A DNA stretch of 50,383 bases. Source: Richelia sp. CSU_2_1 (GTDB lineage: Bacteria; Cyanobacteriota; Cyanobacteriia; Cyanobacteriales; Microcoleaceae). Below, piece by piece: positions 36,559 to 45,369 of the stretch. A model generated the notes under the pieces. It was not told the origin of the DNA. It made no database searches and saw only the letters and a program-made list of their open reading frames with translations. Position numbers and translations under genes: made by a program. Positions within the stretch are counted from its first letter, which is position 1. Every line of letters begins with the position of its first letter. The stretch covers positions 1-50,383 of the forward strand of contig JAAUPF010000027.1 of the NCBI GenBank assembly GCA_012034575.1, read 5' to 3'.

Positions 36559-36785
36559 ACTTCTTCCTCAACCGCAAACCAATCATCTGCTAGCTGCCGA
36601 TCGCGGCCTGCACGGCTAATAGCTCCTTCTTTTAGCTGTTGTCGAAGTTTCTCTTTTTGAATCTGGGTGATGTAAGCGCAGATTGCAGCATGAATAAAAC
36701 GACTGCGATCGCCTTTCGGTACGAATCGATCGAGCTCTTGCAGCGTTTCTGTTGGTAATGTGATGTCGATCCGATGATATGTCAT
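36537..36785 (-). CDS. Ribbon-helix-helix antitoxin partner of the MazF-type toxin
   Basis: An 82-residue protein. YHRIDITLPTETLQELDRFV is the RHH beta-strand and first helix and DRSRFIHAAICAYITQIQ the second helix. The C-terminal half (about 50-82) should wrap the toxin. First gene of the pair. Like other RHH antitoxins it probably represses the operon, but no operator could be identified. Confidence 0.9.
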   Translation of the reverse strand: MTYHRIDITLPTETLQELDRFVPKGDRSRFIHAAICAYITQIQKEKLRQQLKEGAISRAGRDRQLADDWFAVEEEVWRQNAN

Positions 36786-36882
36786 CTATTGAAAATACAC
36801 AGTTAGAGTAAGTACCTACAGTATATCATCGGCCAACTAGGAAATCTGGTTAAAATGCGCTGTTTACCATCACTGGCTCGGT

Positions 36883-37024
36883 TATAGCAATCCTAAATCA
36901 TTTGTGTAATTCTTGTAGGGGCAAACCCCCCGAGATCGCCCGATAGATAAGGGGTAGGCACGGGGGCACTCCCTCCGCTACGCTTCGCCCCTACAAATTT
37001 TGCGAATCATTTAGGATCGCTATA
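36883..37024. mobile_element. MITE copy A2
   Basis: A 142-base element with terminal inverted repeats TATAGCAATCCTAAATCATT / its complement. Its right 37 bases are the exact reverse complement of the left end of the copy at 15290. The core carries GGGGTAGGCACGGGGGCACT-type repeat, partly rearranged. It is intergenic with no coding capacity. Confidence 0.8.
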
Positions 37025-37056
37025 GTGGCGATCGCTTTGGTTCAACTCTCAACTAT

Positions 37057-38487
37057 TTACAAACCGAATAGCGGCACAAATTCATAACCGTAACTGGTGC
37101 GATTTCCGGGTTTAACTATTACTAACTGCACTGCTCGATTGCGATCGCCCGAAGGTAAAAATTGAATCGTGCCAGATGCCCCCGTTGCCGAAAAATCTGC
37201 TGCTGATAAAGTCTGTTGAATGCCGTTACGAGTCGGATTGCGCTCCAAACCGGCAATCAACGCTTGAGTCGCATCGTAGGCTAAAGCCGTGCGCCAACTT
37301 ACCTCAGCATCCCACAACTGTTTGGATGTTTGGGGAAAATCTGACTGCGGATCGGCGAGGATGTGCCAAGGAATTGCTAACACCATATCCGTTGCTTGCG
37401 CGCCGCCAAGTTGCAATGTTTTCGCCGTATAAGCGCCATCTCCTGCTAGTAATGACAGCCGTTTGTTGTTGGCTTGTACTACTTGCAAAGCCCGATCGAT
37501 CGTGGTGGCATTGGATGCTAGCATGATGGCTTCTGCTCCTTTGGCGATCGCTTGTTGAACGCTATCGGCAGCATTAAAATTGCTGTTCCCAAGGTCAAAT
37601 TCTGCTACTATTTGTCCTCCATCTGCGTAAAATGCGGTGGTGAATTCATTTTTTAAAGAGTTGCTGTAACTGCTGGCAGAATTGAAAAATACAGCTACTT
37701 TTCGCTTTTGCAATTTTGCGATCGTATAGCGGCAAAGAGCATTCGCAGAAAATCGATCGCTCGGTACTGTCCGAAATATATTGTTACTAATTCCCGATAG
37801 CTGAACTGAGGTGCTGGTAGGAGAAATTGCTACTAATTGATTTTGTTGGTAAACCTTGCTAGCTGCTAAAGTTGTATCGGAGCCAAAATGTCCGATTACT
37901 CCTAAAATATCAGGATTTTGTGCTAAAGCAGCGGCTATTTGCGAGGCAATTTCCGGGCTGTCATCGTCGCTAGCAATTAGCACTTTGAGAAATGTACCAT
38001 TAATGCCGCCTTTCTGGTTAATTTCATTTTGAGCTTGAGCGACACCGCGCAAAACCTCTAAAGCACTGCCGATATTTGTGCTAACAGGAACGGCAACGGC
38101 TATACCGTAAGCTTTGCGATCGCCAATCCGGGCGTTATTGAGGTAAATTAAGGCTTCTGGATCGTTGCGATTTGTTTTTAAGGATGTTTCTAAATCGGCA
38201 ATAGCTGTACTGTAATCGCCGGATGCGAGAGCTTTTACTGCTGATTGTTTGGCGGCTGTTGACCATCCTGGAACTAATTGTTTTTTCCCCGCACTAAAAC
38301 GCTGTTGAGTTGAATCCTGCGATCGTCCAGAATTGGCTGTGTTGGGTTCAGAAACAGTCGGATTTCCAGGAGATAAATTGCCAATATTGCTCCTGCTGCT
38401 TGTCAGCCACCAGACACCGGCACCGGCTAATCCGAGGGTAATTAGGAGCGATAAGATGAGAACGGGGATTTCATTTTTTTGGGACAT
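37057..38487 (-). CDS. Periplasmic binding protein of the branched-chain amino acid (Leu/Ile/Val) type
   Basis: A 476-residue protein: N-terminal membrane anchor (about 8-30), a Ser/Asn-rich linker, a TPR-like pair of helices (about 80-118, AVKALASGDYSTAIADLETS), then a type I periplasmic-binding fold (about 127-470) with GVIGHFGSDTTLAASKVYQ, AISPTSTSVQLSG and RTVPSD, as in LivK-like proteins. No permease or ATPase genes are adjacent. The membrane anchor and TPR suggest a sensor or orphan receptor role rather than a normal transporter component. Confidence 0.87.
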   Translation of the reverse strand: MSQKNEIPVLILSLLITLGLAGAGVWWLTSSRSNIGNLSPGNPTVSEPNTANSGRSQDSTQQRFSAGKKQLVPGWSTAAKQSAVKALASGDYSTAIADLETSLKTNRNDPEALIYLNNARIGDRKAYGIAVAVPVSTNIGSALEVLRGVAQAQNEINQKGGINGTFLKVLIASDDDSPEIASQIAAALAQNPDILGVIGHFGSDTTLAASKVYQQNQLVAISPTSTSVQLSGISNNIFRTVPSDRFSANALCRYTIAKLQKRKVAVFFNSASSYSNSLKNEFTTAFYADGGQIVAEFDLGNSNFNAADSVQQAIAKGAEAIMLASNATTIDRALQVVQANNKRLSLLAGDGAYTAKTLQLGGAQATDMVLAIPWHILADPQSDFPQTSKQLWDAEVSWRTALAYDATQALIAGLERNPTRNGIQQTLSAADFSATGASGTIQFLPSGDRNRAVQLVIVKPGNRTSYGYEFVPLFGL

Positions 38488-38488
38488 A

Positions 38489-38611
38489 TAGCAGAAGGAA
38501 GAAGGAAGAAGGAAGAAGGAAGAAGGAAGAAGGAAGAAGGAAGAGGGAAGATGGAAGATGGAAGATGGAAGATGGAAGAAGGAAGATGGAAGAGGGAAGA
38601 TGGAAGAGGGA
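38489..38611. repeat. Purine heptamer repeats (GAAGGAA/GATGGAA)
   Basis: About 17 copies of a 7-base purine unit lie directly upstream of the binding-protein gene. The array drifts from AGAAGGA to AGATGGA. Same type as upstream of devC. Confidence 0.9.
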
Positions 38612-39268
38612 ATAATAGTAACGGTTTGAACGATCTAGAATGTCCTAACCATCTTGGCGATTGCTATAACTGCACAATTTTAGATTTTTAGGTTGAAAAG
38701 TTTACAACTAGGCAAGCAGGAAAAGCAAGCAGGAAAAAATGCACTTTCTAGCAAGTCTCAAGTGGGTCAGATCGACATCAACTCTTGTCCGAGGGATTAC
38801 CAGCGATCGCAATGGTTTGTCGTGCGTTTCGTTCGCAGAGTCTGCGGACTTAAGTCCGCACCACAAACTAATATTATTGCGGTCGATAGACCGAACGCGA
38901 TATCGGATAAATATAGCAATCTAGCACTAGCATCTGTTGTTCTGTTAAGGAAAACCCTATCAAAAAAACTGCTTCAGGTCAATTCATAAATTCATATCTC
39001 GATTTCATAAAATTCATAGCAATGAGTTCATAAAATTCATAGCAATGAATTTATTAGATTGTCGATCGAGAACAGCAGAATGCCCCTATTTTAGCAACCC
39101 GATCGAGCGTTGTGAGACGAATGCGCAGGATAATGTCAAATTTTTCTTAATTTATCTTAGACGAAACACGAGGCAGTTCGCAGTATAATATATCGCGAAT
39201 GCTTGGATCTCTGTGGTTTTGGTGACGTGGCTTTGGTAACTGGCTTTGGTAACGTGGTTTTGGTAACT
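38612..39268. other. Gap with dispersed repeat B and short tandem repeats
   Basis: Repeat B (AATGTCCTAACC..GGCGATTGCTATA) is at 38639-38668. A GGACTTAAGTCC palindrome lies near 38846. TTCATAAAATTCATAGCAATGA is repeated at about 39005-39050, and GGTAACTGGCTTTGGTAACG-like units at 39220-39268 directly before the FHA gene. No gene was seen. Confidence 0.55.
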
Positions 39269-39775
39269 ATGTATAAATTAACTCTGGAATGGATGGAAGA
39301 AGGGCGGGAGCGATCGCAAACCTTTACTTCCGCGCAAGCCACTAAATGTCCGGGCGCAATTCGCATCGGGCGATCGAAGGAACAGTGCGACTTGGTGCCA
39401 AGTGAGACAGAAAGCAGTTTATCTCGGTTGCACGTAGAAATCTTTCTCAATACTAACACTAATAATTTCTGGGTGCGAAACTTGACGCGCGATCGACCTT
39501 CAGCCAAACGCAACCCGATAATTGTTGACGGTCAAAAAATTATGGATGGGGAGATAAAGATCGAAACTGGCAGTCAAATACAAATGGGAAAAATAACTTT
39601 AAAAATCCGGGCGATCGAGCAATTAGAAGTAGAGCAAACCGAGCGAGTTTCCGGTCAGCCAGTTTACGGCATCAAATGCCCCAGCGGTCACATTTTGCCC
39701 TACAATTATTTAGGGCTATTTTGCCCGCACTGCGGCAAAGGAATACAATCGGGAGAATCGGAAGTATTAAAGTAA
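39269..39775 (+). CDS. FHA-domain protein with C-terminal zinc ribbon
   Basis: A 168-residue protein from ATG 39269; upstream in-frame codons are a translated GGTAACTGG repeat. FHA core: AIRIGRS, then SLSRLHVEIFL (the Ser/His pair that contacts phosphothreonine) and NPIIVDGQKI. The C-terminal CPSGHILPYNYLGLFCPHCG is a treble-clef-like zinc ribbon. It would bind Thr-phosphorylated proteins made by Ser/Thr kinases. It is followed 356 bases later by an FHA-oxidoreductase fusion on the same strand, so the two likely share a pathway. Confidence 0.88.
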   Translation: MYKLTLEWMEEGRERSQTFTSAQATKCPGAIRIGRSKEQCDLVPSETESSLSRLHVEIFLNTNTNNFWVRNLTRDRPSAKRNPIIVDGQKIMDGEIKIETGSQIQMGKITLKIRAIEQLEVEQTERVSGQPVYGIKCPSGHILPYNYLGLFCPHCGKGIQSGESEVLK

Positions 39776-40131
39776 TTTAAGATTTTAGATTTTCGATTGA
39801 AGATTGCAGTACGAATGATTGGCGATCGAAGGTTGAAAGTCGATCGAAGACTAGGGCGTGTTTTCAAAGTCTTCGATCCCCCCCAGCCCCCCTTTTTAAG
39901 GGGGGAGTAAGAATCTTCAAGTCCCCCTTTTTAAGGGGAGCCACTGCGATCTTGGGGTTCCCCCAAATGAAGCAAGTGGCGTGGATTTAGGGGGATCGGA
40001 ATTTCAAGGAGTAGTTTGAAAACACGCCCTAGAGGGGAGGACTTGAGATTTTAGATTTTAGATGGGCGATCTAAGATTGAAAGTTCGATTTTCGATTTAT
40101 AATTATAGAGTGAAGAGTGGTGAGGTAGGCT
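39776..40131. other. Gap between the two FHA genes, mostly a MITE
   Basis: Outside the MITE at 39851-40032, the flanks are short GATTTTAGATTT-type repeats. No gene was found. Confidence 0.6.
39851..40032. mobile_element. 182-bp MITE with 18-bp perfect terminal inverted repeats
   Basis: CTAGGGCGTGTTTTCAAA (39851-39868) is the exact inverse of 40015-40032. The interior has two CCCCCTTTTTAAGGGGG palindromes and no coding frame. The perfect ends suggest recent movement by a transposase supplied elsewhere. CTAG at the tips may include a TA target duplication. Confidence 0.8.
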
Positions 40132-42186
40132 ATGCAAATTCAACTCAGTTGGGAAGATCCAGTTACCGGAGAAATGAGGCAGCCAGTTTTTAATATTCCC
40201 GTAGCTTTGGGTCGGGAAATCGGTCAAATGCCGACAAATATTGACGGGCAGCAAGTTTCGCGGGCAGTATTTAGAAGCGAAGAAATTTCGCGATTTCACG
40301 CATTAATCGGATTGGTTAGCGGTCAAATAACGATTTCCGATCGCAGCGCCAACGGCTCATTTGTCAATGGAGAGAAAATTCAAAACTCCAGCAAACAATT
40401 AACTAGCGGAGATACCTTACAAATCGGTCCCTACAGCGTGACAGTCGGATTGTTAGTAACCGCAGAAACAGATCCGACCAAAATATTGAATCAAGAATCT
40501 ACAATTATCTTCAATCCAAATACTAACATCCTCAATTCTAAAGCTGCTGAAGCACAAGGACGATCGGTTTCATCCCCGCCAATATCTTTCAATCCCGATA
40601 CCGATTCCCTGCAAACTCAACTGCCTCAAATTCCCCCAGTTCCCAATACTTTAACACCTTTTCCGCCTCCAGAATTATTTGCAGCCGATCGAGTATCTGT
40701 TGAAGCGCTGCACGCTACCGGCAAGCAAATTGAAGAAACAAACTACGCTGCTGTCGGCGGCGGAATGGGTACATTTGTGTGGGTAGATACTATCAGAACT
40801 TGCGGAGTCAAACGCGAACAAATCGCCATTATCAGTTTGGAAAGCAAGCCCTACGGACGGTATCAAAGACTTTGCCGCAACTCGCAAATTCCCGGTCACG
40901 AAAGAATTCGATCGGGCTCGGATTCCTGCCCCGATAATATTTGGGGATGGCCCGGCTACGCATTGCGCGAAGCAGCAAAAGAACTGATTTCCGGTCAATT
41001 TGTTGGAGGATTAAAGCATTTGTGGCAAGTCTTTGCCGAACCGGTACTTGCTGACACTTATACACCGCAAGCTCAAAATGTTTTTGCTTCAATGGATAGA
41101 GAAGCAAAACGCATCGGCTGGGACGAAATGCTGCGTTACGGCCGAGTGCGGGGCATCCGCAAAACCGACGACGGCAGATATGCGATCGCCTATTCCGTAC
41201 CCCAACCAAATTCTAGCAGCGAACACCGATTTTTACTATCAAAATACATCCACTTAGCGACCGGATATCCGGCCATCAGATTCTTGCCTGACTTGCAAGA
41301 TTACCGCGCCCAAACCGGCGATTTTCGATCGGTAGTAAACGCCTACGAAGAACACGAACACGTTTACGAACACTTGTCCCGCAATGGCGGCACAGTCATC
41401 GTCCGCGGCCGGGGAATTGTTGCTTCGAGAATCTTGCAAAGGCTGTACGAAATTCGCCAGCCCAGCAACCAAATTAGCGTCATCCATTTAATGCAGTCTC
41501 CTAAATCCCAAGGTAACAAATTTGGGTTGTCCCAGCGCTATGTAGAAAATCAGTGGGAATTCCAACCTTACAACTGGCCGAAAGGCACTTGGGGCGGCGA
41601 TATGCGGGCCATGCTAGAAGCAGCAAGCCCTCTCAAAAGGTACGAATTACTAACAGCTTGGGGCGGTACGACTACCGCCAGCCGTCAAGATTGGCGGCAC
41701 ATAGTTAAAACCGGAATGCAAGCAGGTTGGTATACGATAAAATTCGGTCAAGTAGAGCGAGTAGAAAGGCAAAATGGCAAGTTAGTTACCTACATCAAAA
41801 GCGGCAATTATGAAGGTATCGAAAAAATTAAGGCTGATTTTATTATCGACTCTACCGGTTTGGAAGCTAAACCTAAAGACAATCCGTTATTGGACGATTT
41901 AATCGAGCGCTATAATTTGCTGCTGAATCCCTTTGGCAGGCTGCACGTAGCCAACGATTTTGAAATAGTAGAAATGCGGAACGATCGAGCTAAAATATAT
42001 GCTGCCGGCATCATGACTTTGGGCGGTCCCTACGCACCTGTCGATACTTTTTTAGGATTGCAATATGCCGCCCACCGTGCCGCTGAAGGTTTAGCAAGAG
42101 CAAAAGCCCCCGGAATTCGCCACCTAGAAGGCATCGGATCTCTTTGGCAGTGGTTGAAATGGGCAACAAATCAATCGCCATCATGA
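40132..42186 (+). CDS. FHA domain fused to a flavin/NAD(P)-type oxidoreductase
   Basis: A 684-residue protein. The FHA domain (about 20-108) has GREIG, EISRFHALIG and DRSANGSFVNGEKI. A flexible linker (110-185) carries two FNPNT/FNPDT motifs and a Thr-rich segment (ESTIIFNPNT) that could be a kinase target. A large Rossmann-type region starts NYAAVGGGMGTFVWVD (GxGxxG at about 209-213). Later features are a second nucleotide-binding-like stretch (VIVRGRGIVASRIL), LATGYPAIRFLPD and a terminal IYAAGIMTLGGPYAPVDTF, the pattern of FAD-dependent monooxygenase/reductase-like proteins. Substrate unknown. Neighbours are an FHA-zinc ribbon gene upstream and a membrane protein 175 bases downstream. Confidence 0.8.
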   Translation: MQIQLSWEDPVTGEMRQPVFNIPVALGREIGQMPTNIDGQQVSRAVFRSEEISRFHALIGLVSGQITISDRSANGSFVNGEKIQNSSKQLTSGDTLQIGPYSVTVGLLVTAETDPTKILNQESTIIFNPNTNILNSKAAEAQGRSVSSPPISFNPDTDSLQTQLPQIPPVPNTLTPFPPPELFAADRVSVEALHATGKQIEETNYAAVGGGMGTFVWVDTIRTCGVKREQIAIISLESKPYGRYQRLCRNSQIPGHERIRSGSDSCPDNIWGWPGYALREAAKELISGQFVGGLKHLWQVFAEPVLADTYTPQAQNVFASMDREAKRIGWDEMLRYGRVRGIRKTDDGRYAIAYSVPQPNSSSEHRFLLSKYIHLATGYPAIRFLPDLQDYRAQTGDFRSVVNAYEEHEHVYEHLSRNGGTVIVRGRGIVASRILQRLYEIRQPSNQISVIHLMQSPKSQGNKFGLSQRYVENQWEFQPYNWPKGTWGGDMRAMLEAASPLKRYELLTAWGGTTTASRQDWRHIVKTGMQAGWYTIKFGQVERVERQNGKLVTYIKSGNYEGIEKIKADFIIDSTGLEAKPKDNPLLDDLIERYNLLLNPFGRLHVANDFEIVEMRNDRAKIYAAGIMTLGGPYAPVDTFLGLQYAAHRAAEGLARAKAPGIRHLEGIGSLWQWLKWATNQSPS

Positions 42187-42187
42187 A

Positions 42188-42235
42188 GGAAGTTGACAGT
42201 TGACAGTTGACAGTTGACAGTTGACAGTTGACAAT
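42188..42235. repeat. Heptamer tandem repeats (TTGACAG)
   Basis: Six TTGACAG units directly after the stop of the FHA-oxidoreductase gene. Confidence 0.95.
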
Positions 42236-42361
42236 CAATAAAATTTATCTGCGTTGATCTGCGTTAATCCGCCTTGCATCTGCGGTTGCAAGTTACCAAT
42301 TACCAATTCCCTCCGCAACGCTCGGCCCATTCCCAATCTAAAATCAAAAATCTAAAATCCC

Positions 42362-42811
42362 ATGACCCCTACATTATTTGGCCGCTGGCAAACTCGGATA
42401 TTTCTCTTATCTACAGTTGGTGTTTTAGCCTCTTTACCTTTTTACTTGGGTTACTTAGGAACCAGATACAACCCGATTTATTTTTGGGTATTATTTTATG
42501 TCGGACTCTTAGGCTTGGGCTGGGATGTTCTCTACGACTTTTTGCAAAAATTTATGTGGGATAGAGACTGGCCCGGTGTTTTCCAATTTTTTGCTGCAAC
42601 TGTCGAAGGAGTAGTGCTCGGATCGACAATTAAAATATTTGGTCTGCCCTACATTCAGCTAGAATATTTTAAGATTCCCACTTTTATCAAACATTACTCT
42701 TTAGTTTGGGTATCCGTTTACCTTTCTTCTTGGGTAATCATGCGGCTGATGTTTCCTCGCTGGCGGTTTCGAGGCGGCGAATGGATTGGCAAGTGGCCGA
42801 GAAAGAGTTGA
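42362..42811 (+). CDS. Conserved four-helix membrane protein (unknown function)
   Basis: A 149-residue protein with four membrane segments (about 12-30, 39-57, 74-92, 112-130). Trp/Tyr-rich loops (FLQKFMWDRDWPGVFQFF) and a basic C-terminus (PRWRFRGGEWIGKWPRK) lie on the cytoplasmic side. I do not recognise a named family, though it appears conserved-like in style among cyanobacteria. It is the likely last gene of the FHA cluster and could anchor or receive electrons from the oxidoreductase; that is inference. Confidence 0.75.
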   Translation: MTPTLFGRWQTRIFLLSTVGVLASLPFYLGYLGTRYNPIYFWVLFYVGLLGLGWDVLYDFLQKFMWDRDWPGVFQFFAATVEGVVLGSTIKIFGLPYIQLEYFKIPTFIKHYSLVWVSVYLSSWVIMRLMFPRWRFRGGEWIGKWPRKS

Positions 42812-42915
42812 TAGTTGATAGTTGACAGTTGACAGTTGGTAGGGGCAGTGCCCCCGTGCCTGCCCTCAATTGATAGTTGACAGTTGACAGTTGACAGTTG
42901 ACAGTTGACAGTTGA
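42812..42915. repeat. Heptamer arrays flanking a GTAGGGGC repeat
   Basis: TTGATAG/TTGACAG arrays (42812-42837 and 42871-42915) surround one GTAGGGGCAGTGCCCCCGTG unit (42839-42860), apparently a repeat inserted into a repeat. Confidence 0.85.
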
Positions 42916-43100
42916 ATCCGAAAGCAGTAATTAGTTAACCATTATTTTTCTTTAATTTTTCCTGGCTTCCGGTGGTAGGAAGTGCGTGCCTTACTACTAA
43001 AATAGCTGCCCGGTGTGCGCAGCGCTCACCGGGCAGCTATAATAAATCGAAACAGTTATTTTTTGCTTAAATCCTCCTACTAAAATCCTCAGCGAAGACC

Positions 43101-43703
43101 ATGAAAATTAGTTATTTAGCAAAGGTTTTTTCTGCTTCAATTCTCACTATCGGATTGGCTGCTGGCTGCGGGACATCCTACAATATAACTCCTCCCAACA
43201 CCGCAACTGTACCGCCAGCTAGTCCAACAGAGGCTAAATCAAGTCCCAACGCTAAAAATGTCGAGGCAACTAAATCAAGTCCCAAAGCAGAAAAAGCAGA
43301 AAAAGCAGACAACTCGATTCCCAAAGTATTTTACAGCGAAAAAGGAGTAGCGATTCGCGGTACAGATCCTGTAGCCTACTTTACTGAAAGCAAACCAGTT
43401 GCAGGAAAACCAGAATTTACTCATAAATGGGGCGATGCTACTTGGCAATTTTCTAGCGCCCAAAATCGAGATTTGTTTGCTCAAAATCCTGAGAAATACG
43501 CGCCTCAATACGGGGGTTTTTGTGCTTGGGCGGTGAGTCAAGGCTATACGGCTGCTACCGATCCGAATGCTTGGAAAATTGCGGACAACAAACTTTATCT
43601 CAATTACAATTCTGCGGTACAGTGGGGTTGGGAAAAAGATATTTCTGGCAATGTTGCTAAGGGCGATAAAAATTGGCCGGGACTTGCTAAAGAGAAAAAG
43701 TGA
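43101..43703 (+). CDS. YHS-domain lipoprotein
   Basis: A 200-residue protein with a lipoprotein signal (LAAGC, lipidated Cys23), a Ser/Lys-rich spacer (25-72) with a repeated AxKSSPxA motif, and a YHS-type domain: GTDPVAYFTESKPVAGKPEF, FSSAQNRDLFAQNPEKYAPQ, and GGFCAWAVSQGYTA with its conserved Cys. Secreted YHS proteins may bind metal or small ligands; the role is unproven. It is monocistronic between repeats. Confidence 0.88.
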   Translation: MKISYLAKVFSASILTIGLAAGCGTSYNITPPNTATVPPASPTEAKSSPNAKNVEATKSSPKAEKAEKADNSIPKVFYSEKGVAIRGTDPVAYFTESKPVAGKPEFTHKWGDATWQFSSAQNRDLFAQNPEKYAPQYGGFCAWAVSQGYTAATDPNAWKIADNKLYLNYNSAVQWGWEKDISGNVAKGDKNWPGLAKEKK

Positions 43704-44348
43704 TTGGAATCGATCGAGAATTATAGCCGAAGGCAGAAAGAAGAGGGCAGAAGGCAGAAGGAAGAGGGATTCACACTAACGCTTTGGGCAATCTAAAATG
43801 TCCTAACCGCCAAGGCAGTTGCTATATATAGGCATTACACCAAGAAACCGGGTTTATTTGCAGAGTTTTCGTTGAGAATCGGAGATTTTTCACTCCAAAC
43901 CCGGTTTCTAACTACCTGTGCGTCATTACCAATTACCAATTACCAATTACCTATTTAGTTTTTATATTTTTTTAGCTTTTTAACTGCTTAGTTACAAATT
44001 TTTACGCAGCAAATTAGTACCTATCATAAACATTTAACAAACAGCTTTTCTTAATTATATCTTTATTTTTGGCGCGATCGAGGTAGCGATCGAGTCCTTA
44101 GCAGCAAAGGATTCAGGAGAAAAAATAAAGTTTAGTGAATTTTATAAAAAGAACTGCAATACTTTGTAAAGTAAGCAGGAAAGTTGAAAATTTTCTAAAG
44201 ACAAAGTAACGAGATTGAAAGGTGGATAAAGTAGTAAATATGACTGTTTGTCAAAGAAGAAGAGTGATAAGCTCGGTTCAGCTCAACAGGAGTAAGGACT
44301 CAGTATTTAATTAAAAAGTTCGATCGGCAAAATGCGAAGGAAAAGTTC
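43704..44348. other. Gap upstream of ctaA
   Basis: Contents in order are purine/AGAAGGC-like heptamers (43729-43770), repeat B (43797-43832), a 12-bp-arm inverted repeat AAACCGGGTTT type (43844-43908), three ATTACCA units (about 43926-43948) and about 350 bases of AT-rich DNA that probably holds the ctaA promoter. No gene was found. Confidence 0.55.
43844..43908. repeat. Inverted repeat GAAACCGGGTTT / AAACCCGGTTTC
   Basis: 12-bp perfect arms (43844-43855, 43897-43908) with a 41-base interior. The same ACCGGGTTT core forms the terminator stem at 9930. Possible terminator for the YHS gene, but with no T-run. Confidence 0.7.
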
Positions 44349-45260
44349 ATGGCAAATTCAGTTTTGAACCAACAAAATGCAGCAACAGAGCAGTGGCAGG
44401 CAAAAGATATCGCGCGCAGCTTAGTTTGGAAAATCGCGATCGCCACGTGGCTGTTAATGGCTGTAGGTAGCGCGACGCGAGTCATGAATGCGGGTCTCGC
44501 TTGCCCGGATTGGCCGCTGTGCTACGGCGAATTAATACCCGCAGCGCAAATGAATTTGCAGGTATTTCTAGAGTGGTTTCACCGCTTGGATGCTGCCGCC
44601 ATAGGCTTGAGCGCGATCGCTCTTTTAGGACTATCTTGGCTGTACCGATACCGCTTGCCCGGATGGATGCCGATCGCGAGCGCCCTGGCAGTATTTTTAA
44701 TAGTTTTTCAAGGCGTGTTAGGCGGGCTCACAGTCACCGAACTGCTGCGATTTGATATCGTTACCGCCCATTTGGGAACCGCTTTGCTGTTTTTCAGCGT
44801 GCTGCTGGCGATCGGTTTTATGCTTTCTCCCTACGAAGCTACGGGCAATACGGGCAAATTGGCTTGGATAAGTTCGATCGCCGCCTTGTTAGTTTACCTG
44901 CAAAGCCTGCTAGGAGCTTTAGTCGGCTCCAGATGGGCGCTACATCAATGTTTGAGTTCAAAAGAATTGTGCTTGGTAATGAACAGCCACATCGCCGGTA
45001 TAGTACCAGCTACCGCAGCAACTTTAGCAGTAGCAATTATGGCTTGGCGGCAGCCGGCACTGAGTGGAAACTTGCGGAAACTAGCGAATTTCGCGAGTCT
45101 TTGCTTGATTGCCCAATTAGTTTTGGGAGTGGCAACTTTCCGGATGCACCTGCAAGTAGAACCGCTAACAGTTGCTCACCAAGCAGTGGGAGCGGCTTTG
45201 CTGGGAACTCTCGTAGGTTTTAGCGTTTTAGCTTGGCGCGATCGAGCTTTATCCGCTTAA
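44349..45260 (+). CDS. ctaA: Heme A synthase (COX15/CtaA)
   Basis: A 303-residue protein with eight membrane segments. It oxidises the C8 methyl of heme O to make heme A for cytochrome c oxidase. Conserved features are ATRVMNAGLACPDWPLCYGE, with Cys52/Cys58 forming the likely periplasmic pair, the heme ligand His78 in EWFHRLDAA, His in VTAHLGTALL, and His in TVAHQAVGAAL. It is followed 109 bases later by ctaB on the same strand, the usual cyanobacterial order. Confidence 0.95.
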   Translation: MANSVLNQQNAATEQWQAKDIARSLVWKIAIATWLLMAVGSATRVMNAGLACPDWPLCYGELIPAAQMNLQVFLEWFHRLDAAAIGLSAIALLGLSWLYRYRLPGWMPIASALAVFLIVFQGVLGGLTVTELLRFDIVTAHLGTALLFFSVLLAIGFMLSPYEATGNTGKLAWISSIAALLVYLQSLLGALVGSRWALHQCLSSKELCLVMNSHIAGIVPATAATLAVAIMAWRQPALSGNLRKLANFASLCLIAQLVLGVATFRMHLQVEPLTVAHQAVGAALLGTLVGFSVLAWRDRALSA

Positions 45261-45369
45261 TATTCGATCGATCTTTTGGGCTACAGAAAATATCTCCGAT
45301 CGAACCTGCAGCTACCAACGAGCGATGACTGCCGAATAACGACCCGATAATTATTAACAACTCAAAACG

